Positions 51,401 through 63,400 of a stretch of 64,000 nt of DNA are shown piece by piece. The notes beneath the pieces are model-generated. The model did no database searches. It saw only the letters and a list, made by a program, of their open reading frames with translations, and had not been told where the DNA came from. The DNA is taken from positions 66,679 to 130,678 of the forward strand of contig KN882759.1 of NCBI GenBank assembly GCA_000934455.1. Direction: 5' to 3'. Position 1 is the first letter of the stretch. Every line of letters begins with the position of its first letter. The DNA is from Apostichopus parvimensis (lineage: Eukaryota; Echinodermata; Holothuroidea; Aspidochirotida; Stichopodidae). The position numbers and the translations under genes are program-made.

Positions 51401-54400
51401 ACATCGTTTGAAGTTTTACCATCTGCTCTCGATCAAGAAGACATGCATGTTTCTCTTTTATTGTGTAAACAGTTGCATGGTATCTTTCAGAGTTTTTATA
51501 TAGCCATTAATATCTAGGTAGAAGATTAGGATTCAAGATTGCGTGCGGAAAGTAGAATTTGTAACAGGGTGGAGGGGGCCTATAATGTGTGGATATTTTC
51601 CTGGCAACATTTCATATGGAGTTATATTTTTTCAACTCTACATTTGGTTAATAACAAACAGTGCCTATACCCTCAACCCCTATTCCGAACCCTTTCTCAC
51701 ATTAGCCCCAACCCTAGCTTCTTTCTGCTTCATTCCCCATCCCTCAAAACTTGCACATTGAACACAATAATAATTAATATGTAAGCAACCAACATGATGA
51801 AATTCTTCAATCCTGGCATTGTCTTGTTTTTACCAACAACAATGTTAAAGTACAGACTGACTGTAGGACTAAGTTAGTACAGTTTATAGTTTTATGAGAA
51901 CATTTTATAAAATGTTATGAAGAATATGGATGGAGGGTGGGGGGGGGGGCTATGCTTGCACCCCTGGTTGGCTTGGACAAGAGCACATTCAACAGTAAAT
52001 GAAAAACAGGAAGCATCAACAACATTGAAAGATAAAAAACTCAATTACCACAGATCAGCTGGATACCATGTAACCATGGTTTCATGTTGTAACATATTGA
52101 TCAATCACACTACAAGCTGGTATCTGCTCATATATTCTTTTTATGGTAATTCGAACCAAAAGTCGTCACTCATTGCAGATCCTTCCCTTTCGAAAGATAT
52201 GAGATATCTTCCAGAGCTAGGGAGGGACATCATGGGACTTTTACTTATATCTCTCAGTAAGACACTAAGCCTCTCTGATCCCGAAGAAAATCAAAAGGTG
52301 GAAAAACGGAGGCAGGTTTTGACCCCTCTAAATTGTTGAAGTCTAAACAGTATAAATGCAGTTGATAGAGTGGCACAGCAGTGTGATTACATTTGATTAC
52401 AAAAGATATTTCTGGAATGGAACTGAGCTGAGGAAGGAATTTTGTTTGCCTCAAATTGCATATTTTTCTGTCTTCACATCGCATATCACTCCGAGGGTGT
52501 ATATATATATTCCCCATTTACGGTACAAATTTATTGTAACTGCATACACATGTGTTTATGCAACATGATCGCGATTTATTATACATAAAGTCGCATCCAA
52601 TTTTGGATACTAAGTTTTGCAAACGGCCTTTTATTTAAAGTAATTACCTGGTAGTTCTGATAGTCGAAAATATGGAAAAACTGACTGGAAAATTGTAGAC
52701 AATTAAAGGTAGTCTGTATAGGCCCCAAATTATAGCATGTTATAATTTCTAGAAGTTTTTAAAAAGTACTTTTCCTGGGGGTCTTTGTTCTCCAAATTGT
52801 TCCCAGGCATTCTAAATGAACACAGAAGATGATTGAATGTCCCAGTGAGGTACATTTCTTCCAAGGTGGTAATTAAAAAAAGTTTTTTGACCAAATTGTG
52901 ACCATATTTGAATATCTGGCATACTTGGGGCCAATACAGAAAATTGTAGACAATAAAGGGAAAAGAGCAAAGAAATTAATGGCTAGAAGGGGATTTAAAC
53001 CAGTGACTTCTGAACCCTAAACCCTAAATTATTCTCAGACACAGGCCCGTGGTCAGGATTTGTGAGTTGGAGGGGCACCGAACACTGTATAGAAGGACAC
53101 CAACAATTTAAGGAGGGGCACAATATATCATGTCCTTTAGCTTGTGAAGATGTTGTACACGTAATAGGGGCCTAGATGGCAGGCACAGTAGTCTGGATGG
53201 CTCGCATGCCCAGGGCTACAGACATACTAATTGAGGAGTGTTAATTAAGACAATTAAATATCTCAGTGAGAAATAATACTATGACGGCCATAGTAGTAAA
53301 ATGATTGGAGCATTGAGTGACCATTGTCAGACCTTCTAGCATCTGAGAGAGTGCTACTGGAATACCCTTTAATTAGGCATAAAGGGGATCCAAATTTTAA
53401 TGAGTTAAAATTTTTTAAAAGGAATTTGAGATCTCTTCAGGATGTTCAAATAGACTCAAAATTATTTTCCAGCGGGAGTTAATTCTGACCAAATAAATGT
53501 TTGAGTGAATTGTAGTAAATCTTTTGCTGTGTTTGATAAACTCTTATATCAATAGAGGTCATCGTAAATTTAAATTTGAAGAAAATCAACTTTACTTTCC
53601 TCGCTTACCTGTCTCCTCACAACCTCAGTACTCTTGCTCCACCATGCATGCTTAGATAATTAGGTATTTATTCAGCAAATCATATAAAAATACAATGGAA
53701 GTTGGTTGATATTACAAGAGCTCAAAACATTAAAAATTGCAAACAACATATAAGACGTAAAATAATATACATAGATATGAAAACGTTCCCATAAAATGTA
53801 CACAAATATGAAAATGTACTCACAATATAAAGATGAACAAAATATATAAAATGTACCTACAAAATATTAAAGCTTACAAAAATATATAAATGCCCTCATA
53901 TCCAATAAAAAGTCTACAAAGTAAGTAATTGTACATGAAATATAAATATATTGGAGTATAAAATTATTTAACGGTGTTGGTGCGGATTGAATATCTTCAC
54001 AGCAGAAGGATAGAAACTGTCAGTTAATCTTTTAGAACCATTAAAAGTACGCATACTTTTGCCTGAAGGCAGGAACTTGAAATAATCAGTTGCTAGGTGG
54101 TAATCATCATTGCTTAAAAGCAATATATTGCATGGTAACTTGTTTTGATCATAGTTTGTTACATACCTTTAATTCATTCACATTTAGCAGCAGGCAATAT
54201 AACAGGTTGGAGTCAAATGTGAACTTAGTTAACCTCGTAAGTGGGACAAGTCAGTCTGGAATATCTATACCTACATGTCTTAATTCCTTTACCGCTGTTC
54301 ACCTTATGATTCCTTACAAATTCTCGAAATACGAAACCCGTCTACAATAGGTGTAGGTTTTTAGCTTATCTGTTGATTCCCACTCACAAAGTCGATTCGG

Positions 54401-57400
54401 GATACTATACCGCCCGTTGGCTGTTTTTTCCGATTCCAAAGGCTTTTTCAATATATTTATATATCCGAGTAAAGAAAGCAACCCACCCGAAAAACAGAAA
54501 TCGGTTTTGTTTTCGTAAAGAGATTATTTATACATCTGCCCTCTCAAGGTCAAAGTTTTTGATCTCAACCGACTTTTAAATTTGCTTTTGGTGGTAGCGT
54601 CCTAGTATCATGTACTAGTAATACTAAAGCTGCATTGCATTCATGCATGTGTTCGGTTCTCTTACATCTGTATTTATTTATAGTCATAAAGGTTTCCAAA
54701 ATTTTGTACAAAATATTCTTTTTATGCCTGGCTAATGTATGAATTCATATGAAACAGTTCAATGACCAATTTTGGAACAAATCCAAAAAGTTGAAGGAAA
54801 AAGTAAACGCAATTTAAGGAAACAATTCAGCAACCGAAAGAGGAAATTATGAGAAATTTTTCAGGGATTTTGTTGACCTCACAATATATGTTACATATCA
54901 AAATGTAAAATTTTTGGACATTGAAACAAAAGACCATTTGAAAGAATTAATAGTTTAAAGGCATTGAAGACTCGCCCAAACCGCGTGCCGCGCTCGGAAA
55001 AAGTTAACTTTCCGGTGCTTGCAAGTGAAGTTTTCTGCTTGTCGCTACAAAATGCAGACAGTAATGATACCTTGTTATCTTTAGCTGGACCTGAGATGTC
55101 CATCGCTGTATCGTTTGCACACTGTGTTGTGGGTATTGACCGCAGCTGTATGTACTGACTGTACACTAGTGTCTAATTACCGAAGGTAGCAAGCTGTGTG
55201 AGTATTTTCTGGGATCGATGGTGGTGTCTAACACTTCTGTTACACCTCATTCGAAACTAGGTCAGATTACCGGCATTAGACGTTTCTTTTTGCGCGAGTC
55301 TTCGCACCCTTTAAGCGATGAAGAAGAAACACATAATGCATATATATCACAGTGAAATTAGTTTCCAGCCCCTAGAAGGCATTATAGGGATATATATATT
55401 GATTATTTGATGTCAAAACTTTGTTATATTTCTCACTGCATAGTTTCGACCATGGATTAGATACTGTATAAAGGGGTAAGAATTTATTAATATATACCAA
55501 TGACATCAATTTCATTCATATTTCAGTCTGAGATACATGATGGCATCCCAATTTTGATGAAGAATATTCTAATTAGATTTTGAAGAAAGCATAGAGAAAA
55601 AAACAGTGCGCTTTTATGACATCACACCTGTTTGCTTCTAGTTTCACTTCTGCTGCAAAAACATGTCAACTTTGAAAGCTGTTATCTCAAAAACGGTAAA
55701 CATATAGCTGGGATATCAATGAATGCAAATTTCAACAGGATGTTTCTAAGAATTAATATATTCATCTGTGAAATTTAAATTTAGTTCTGGACAATAAGCG
55801 CTACTAATATACTAATTAGTAATAACAAAATAATAAAGCATTTAATTAGTGTTTTTTGGATGCCATGTTTTGGACTAACCCAAAACCTTTTAATATAAAG
55901 CCAACCCCAAACCAAGCGTGTATGGTAAATTACAGACATGTATGGTTTCCTGCACTCAAAGAAATACACACAAACTGTACTGTATATATGTAAATGTGCA
56001 TATTATCTTGAATAAAACTTCTTTGACCCAATTCCCTTTTCCCCTTTTTCTGGTACCATACCGTCATCACAATAAAAATGGAAAATTACCCATAACAACA
56101 GGGAAGTGGTAACCTCAGGTTATATTCTTTCCAAAAAGAAAATAATAATAATTTCATATAGTGTATTACTAGTTTTGTCTGGATACAAGCATTGATTATT
56201 TTAGTTAGAAACGTATTTTTCATTTCCTTTAAAGTGGGTGGTAGAGATTCTCTCCTCGGTGTGTCTTTGGTATAATGAGGCAAAAGTGGACCCATACAGT
56301 GACCTGACCTCAGCTCCCAGGGAGGGGGTCATCCCCCTGTCCTTGTAAGCCTTACATCACAATGTGTTTTATTACCTTGGATGGGTAAATTACTGGTAAT
56401 TGATCAGGTGGACAGGGGGTCTTCAGCTTATCAAGAGAGGACAAATTTCCTACTTTGGAACTTTGAGTGCATTATTAATCTGATTTGGTTGTGTTTTTGT
56501 TTTCTTGTTTGGTTAAAGCTAAATTTTATGGTTAAATGGTGCATTACCTATCAGATAAAGGCTGGTAACAGTCCAACAGTACTACAGCATCTACATGTGC
56601 AATGGGTTTGTCATCAGTTTTGGCTGTGAAGGATGTGAGAGGAAGAGTGGGTGGTGTGGGGAAGGGGGTGGGGGCAGAGGAGAAGGGGAACTCACTGCAG
56701 CAGTCTTGAATTTATGTGTTACTGTATGTGTCACATTCAACATAACTAGAATTTACATTTCTTGGGGAAGGCTTCATGCATCCGTGAATTGAATTCATAT
56801 CAAGTCAAATTTAAAAATACAATAAAATACAATGAATAAAAGGAGATAACCACAAAAATATCAAAACGAAATTTTTACTGCAAAAACACAAAGTAACAAG
56901 TGTTTTTTAGAATGTTTTAATTCACCAGTTGTCAATCAGGTATAATGGTGCATTCATAACAGCGAGGTAAGAACAGGTGTACTGTAGGCTACATCAAATA
57001 TGGGGTGCATGTACAGGCGGATTGTATGTATATTTTGCGGTTTGTATGTATACCCCACCTAGCTGTACTCATGGCCAGGAAGTTTCTGAAATCAATCCTT
57101 CTTTTTGATGTACAATAGGAGGATGGGAGGTCCGGGGAGGAAGGGGGGGCAGGCATGGGTTAAATGAGGTGATGGAATTGAGGGAGGGAGGGAGGGAGGG
57201 GGGGCAGGCATGGGTTAAATGAGGTGATGGAATTGAGATCCTTTATCCATTTCATATTTGAATCTCAGCACTTTTCTAAGAGGGATACTGTACATGTACA
57301 GGATGTTTGGACTATTCCTAGGGCTCTGTAGGACCTAGCTGTACATATGTTTGCCTTAAATGTATGTATTGTATACATAACAAAGGCTCACCTATAAACA

Positions 57401-60400
57401 CAGAACTTAGGAGAATGCCGGTGCTGTGGCAGTGTGGATAAAGGTGATGGCATTTGAAGCCATGAGGCTTATAGCAATCGGGGGATTCGGGGTTCGATTC
57501 CCGGCCGTGTCATAGTAACGTGGGTTTTCATCCAAGAGCTATCTAGGGTATTCCCATCTGAAATGACTGTCCAAATATGAAAAGATTCCAAATTTGAGTT
57601 AATTAAATGTTGAATTGGAGGCCACCCGACGTGTAAGTTGTAATCCATAAGCCCTTGTGGGTTTCTCCCACAATTTTGCTCACTCTTAAATAACTGCTGA
57701 TTATAATCATTGTTATTTATTAGATAAGAAGGATACCGGAGCATGTCTTTTGTTCCACGTATGCTGTCAAAACAATTGTCCCATCCTTAATATTAAACCC
57801 GAAGAAATACCCTGCATTCCCTTTAATTCATTTTGACTGTGTATATAAGATCAACTTGTAAGAGACTGACTTCGGTCAGCTTGCGGCTTTGATAAGCCAA
57901 TGAGGCTTCTTCGCGAGTTCCTGCTTGCAGGAGGATCTAATATACATACAACTTATATTCCTTGATTTTGGATCTTATGATGATGGTATTTCTGTTTTGT
58001 TTTTAGACTTAAATTCCTTTCCCATGCACATAATTATTATAATTCTCAGCTCATACAGCCCTCCTATACTGACTCAAGTGTGTCACATTTACATATATTG
58101 TTGTCTTGACGTACCGTAATCCGAACTTTCGATATTTATTAACACAGCGCAATTTTTAAAAAATTGGCGACGATCTATGGAAATTTATTGACAGTCAGTC
58201 AGTCAGTGACATTGTCTCTCTCTTTGTCTGCCACTGGCTCGAACAAAGCTCGAAGACAAGTCACGTTCGTCTTTTGTGAAACTGTTCGAAACTTTGAAAG
58301 CTGCACAACCACTCTCTTCCCTGAGACTAGGTGACATTAAATTCCCAGAGGCGTTGATTTTCTCGGAGTACTCACATGAGCGATTGCCTATATATGGTTT
58401 GGATTGATTGATTTAGAATGTAGGGAAGTATGATATCGGAGACTTTAAATTTCATGCTTGGCCTACCGCCGAAAGGCCCCAACCGAGGAACCTAGCAGAA
58501 CCGAAAGAATCACGTTCAGTTTCAATCTGGCATGTGATTGAGCGAACCGCTTAGCTGTACATGGTTTTTAGTCATTCTGAATTTACTAGCAGCTTCATTG
58601 ACATATACTGTGTGTATATGTTACATACTGTAGACTAGCCGAGCAGACGGAGGTAGGCTTTGACTGCAAGGCAAGTGTCGGTTTACAGACTTTGTATAGA
58701 GAGAGAATGGCAAGATTGAATAATAAATGTCAGCTAAGTTGAGAATGTAGACCTACCTATTAAGATGCAAATGCCCAAGGGTTTTGGGAAGCCAGTGACT
58801 CATGTAAAGTGTTCTTGACATACCCTACTTCTAGAAATTTGTAGAAAAATGAGGGTTGGTTTCTTTGCCAGAAGTGTGCTGTAATTATTCTGAATTTTTC
58901 TCGATTTTCTGGGTTGGGTGCAAAACATTGATGAATTCATGTGAGTACCAATTTTTGCTGCAAGGGTTCTTTTGTGGAGGCGTCTCAAGGATTCCAGACA
59001 AACTCTGGCAATTCTGCTCAGCAGTGATGTTTGGATGTAAAGCCTAATAAGATATGACTCAACAATTAATGTCAAAGAATGTAACTCAAGACAAAGACGT
59101 AGTGAGGGACAATTAGGAGAGGGAATAAAGTTTAGGGCAAGGTATTTTTTTCCCGACCTTTCTTTCCTCCTTAATTTTTCTCTTCATGTGTCGATGCATG
59201 TAGCTGAGAAGTTTTCATAATGGAGCAAGAGTGTCATGTACAATATGTGTGGTTTAAATATATTTACTTCGTTCCTCGCTTATTTGTCTCCCCACGACCT
59301 TAGCACTCTCGTTCTACCGTCCCTAGAATGAACTTGGCTCAGAAGAATTTGCTGATGCTCGACTATTAAGTAGCATTTAGAGACATATATTTCTCATTTT
59401 TCAATTCACGGTGGGATCTCCAATTTATCTCGTGTACAGAAAACTGAAAGAAAGTTAATCGTGGTAATTCTGAATACAATACCGAACAATGAACTTGTTA
59501 CGATGTAATAACATGGTGACCTATTTTTTGACTTAACAATGTTTTGTAAATTCTCCAGGTTTCAGGCAATTGTAGTCTTCTATTTTTTTTTGGGGGGGGA
59601 GGGGGTAGGGGGAGGAGAATGGGGAGGAGGGGGAAGGGGAATCTGCAGGTTTATACCTTTGGTTGTTGGGACATGTCTGTACCTGCAGGTTTCCATGTAG
59701 CTCTACTGTATAATGTATACAGTTTACCTGCAATAGCTTCTCCAAGAATACAGACCTAGCAAGGTGCTTCGTTCAAGCGTACAACATACAACATATGCTA
59801 TCTGTTCCTACTGTTCGCACTTCCACCTATGGGGAACATTGCTTTGCTAGATCAGCTCCACAGCTCTGGAACAGTCTCCCCTGACATCTGAAAACAATCC
59901 AGCATGTGTCAACTTTCCAGAAAGAACCCAAGACGTTCTTATTCATGAATGCGTATCCATTTGTTTGATAAGTGTCCATTTTGGGTACTTTGCTCCTGCA
60001 GCGCTTCTGAGCAGTTTTTTAACTGGATAAATGCGCTTTACAAATTCTTATATTATTATAGAAAGCTAGGAGGAACCAATTGAATACTGTAGCTGTGTGT
60101 ATGGTGAATAGGCCACAATATATGTACAGCTTGTGTGCAATGAGTTGGACTGTACTTAAAATGTCAGATATAATTTTTGGCCTTAGTTTCTCGTCATGCT
60201 TTAGCATATGAGAGTGGTATCTACAGATGAAAGCAAAATCAGTACAAAATGCGAAGTGTATTGAGGGAGCAATAAATGGAAGGTATTTTCAACACCCTAG
60301 TGTTATTAACCCTAACCACACAGCCTGAACATGAATGCATGGATTGAAATATTCACTGTATAACCAGGGAGCTGCTACTCTAAGACCGAGCACACTGTAG

Positions 60401-63400
60401 ACGACTTGCAGACGATTAGACCTTCGTAAACAAGCTAACAAGTTAACAACACCTCTCTGGTATATAACAACTATTTACTACCATCAGTCTCTTGCATGTA
60501 TAAGCTTGTGTATGAAGATAATCAGCCTCATTGTCCAGATTCACTGAAGGTACGTGCATTAGGCCTCGTGACAAACAACTTTCCCTGTCTAATTGTGAGA
60601 TCTTGTTCCAAAACAGTTTTAGCTAGAAGGACAATTTTAAAGAATCTTTTAAAGAATGTCTTTTTAGTTACAGTTAAGAGGAAGCAATGTCTTTGTTACC
60701 GATGGGCGGGCGATGGATGATGGTTCCTATTTAACACAATAGTGGCCGGGGTAGCTTCTTTCCCATCTTTACTAAGGAACAGTTTACTACTTCCTAAGTG
60801 GTATTGTTCGATAATAGCAAGTGTCTGGTTAATTGCACCCTTGTTAAGCTTTGCATATTTTTCAAGCTGTTTAAAGCAGTATGTGGGGTATGTTATTGAC
60901 TATACATAACAGTTTGCCCTTGCATAATATATAAATTGACATCAGAAATTTTTTTACAACAAAATTTTGAACATATATACATATATTCTAAAAGTTGCAA
61001 GTAGTGTATGAAAAGTAGTTAGCTGAAATTCTGATTAACTTGCAAAACAATTTAATTGGCCAGGTTTATTAAAGCACATAATGTGACAATATTGTTACAG
61101 CCTGTACATTTCAGATAAAGCATTGAATGGTACATATTTTTTTTTATTTGATTATTATATTACAGTAGATAGATGCATCCAGAGGATCATGAGTTGTAAA
61201 ACTTCATCAAAAATAATCCAGAGAGATCATAGAACAGGAAGAATATGAAGTCTCTCGATCATATTGATTATTCATCTAGGCCAGTTTTGACTGGACACGA
61301 ATGGTTAAATCTTCATTCAATTCACTATACTTTGTTTGCCACATTCATTCAAATTACTTAATTTAGCAACATTTTACAACATTTATATGATTGGATAAAA
61401 CTTTCTGAACTATAATAATAATAATATTACACTGTAAATTAGGGAATCTCAGGCAGAATATAGCCTCGTAATTTTTGTCTAATCGTCATTTTTTGTGGCG
61501 ACAAGAAATATGGCTGATATTTGGTGACAGTTCATACTGCAGCCATTAATGTTCATGGGAACCTTTGCAAGTGCCATATGGAACATTTGTAAGTGGTGCA
61601 CTGAGGCAATTAATACGCCCCCTCCCCCCTTCCGTCAGATGTGGAACATTACACAGTGCAAGAAATATGGCTGATATTTGGTGACAGTTCATACTGCAGC
61701 CATTAATGTTCATGGGAACCTTTGCAAGTGCCATATGGAACATTTGTAAGTGGTGCACTGAGGCAATTAATACGCCCCCTCCCCCCTTCCGTCAGATGTG
61801 GAACATTACACAGTGCTACCTAATTTACAGTTTGCACTTTATATCGACAAGGTACTGTAGACCACACTGTTAGGCCGTAAAATGTGGTTTGACTTATTGC
61901 TCTGACAAGATTTTATATGGAGAGCAGCCTGTCAATGGCATATGGTTATAAAATGCATATGATGTATATATATGTATATTATGCATTATATGGAACAATG
62001 TATACATATTTGTAAACATATTCACAAATATGAATTTACTTTGCTCCTTGCTTACCTGTCTCCCCACAACATATTCACAAATCTGATACTTTGTTTAAAG
62101 AAGAAGAAGACCCAACCATCCTTTTTAGTTATGTGATAGATAAATATATATAACTGGTTAAACAACCCTTGTCCCTCGCCCCTTCCACCTTAAAAAAAAT
62201 ATATATATGTGAGAAAAAGAAGCATAAACAAATTATTTTACCTGGTTTGGGGTATACCGCGGTTTCAGAATTTAGTAACCTCTTTCTCTTACCAAGTGGT
62301 AACCTTTTATCACTGTACACCCTCCAGAACTGGTCACTCCCTGTACAAGCCCCCCCCCCAGATCCTTCTTATTCTACCACCCAAAGTGCCTACAAGTGCT
62401 TTCTTTTTTCCTTTTCTTTTCGGATCTGTGTTTTTGGTCAGCCATCTGGACCTTGTTTGGGGTGTTCACCAAACGGCTTTGACGATTGTATTTTCTCTCT
62501 GCCTAACAGATTGATCTAGCATATCCTTGTCAAATTAGGGGGCTTTTCTGGGCGGGATATAGTTTCCGTGGTTACCCAGGTTTTAAAGGCTTATGTACAA
62601 GGATAGGTTCCGTGTCTGTCATATCCACAACCTCTTTTCTTTTTCCCGATTTCAGATTTTCCTCGTGGAGTGGTTCCTTTACGACGAGTTCACAAAGACC
62701 AAGAAGCCTCTTTACAGCCGTGTTCCCGTCGGCAAATATTCCTTTCACCCTTATGCGGTGGCCCTTTACAGTACCATTGGACCAATGCTCTTTGGGCTGG
62801 TCGCCAATTTTTTGTTAACGAACTGCAGCAAGTACCTCATTGGTCGTTTAAGACCCCATTTTATTGACCTGTGTCAACCCGATTGGTCCCTCATAAACTG
62901 CACGGACTCTGATGGATATCCTCTCTATGTCGAAGATGCACACTGTACAGGAGGGAACTTGAAACTACAAACAGATGCCAGGTAATATTGGTTCAACTCC
63001 CCATTTGCCTTTTTAAATCAATCAACTGCATAAAGATATTTTTTATTTGCTCTATTTGTCTGTTGAGAATTTAAGACAATGTCTTTGCTCTGATAAAATT
63101 AGGGAAGCTTATGATCAAATAATATTGATTAAAAAATCGCTAGCTGTCCACATCGTAGCACCTTTTCGCTCTTCGTAGACCATTTTGGGGTATTTTGTTT
63201 TAACACAAAGCGTTGCTCAACTAGTACTGAGAATGGTTCGACATGAGACAACTTACTTTCTACCTATTGTCTGCTCTATATGGATGATTATGAGCAAGAT
63301 ATTAATAATTTCAACAGAATCTAGAGAAATGTAGCCCATAAAACTTATATCCTAAGGTAAACATCTGTTGTTACAAAAATCATAGCAATAATTAAGTGAA

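Larger units (their letters stand above)
39601..62655. other. Very long PLPP intron (23 kb)
   Basis: No PLPP coding segment is recognised. Holds two TTAA elements, SINE copies of both families, two LINE 3' ends and several tandem repeats, listed separately, plus an open frame at 46672-47010. The other stretches (39.7-42.1, 42.4-45.4, 47-53.5, 55.3-57.1 and 60.1-61.5 kb) show nothing I can name. Confidence 0.6.

Noticed and set aside
51917-52339. Plus-strand open frame of 140 codons
   Set aside because: Starts in a G-run, no domain, mixed composition; not supported as a gene.
53035-53230. A further hAT-like start (CAGGCCCGTGGTCAGG)
   Set aside because: Only one possible end is visible and no duplication flanks it.
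62169-62519. Plus-strand open frame of 116 codons just before the PLPP exon
   Set aside because: Low-complexity Ser/Pro/Phe-rich translation of pyrimidine-rich intron sequence; not joined to PLPP by splice sites.
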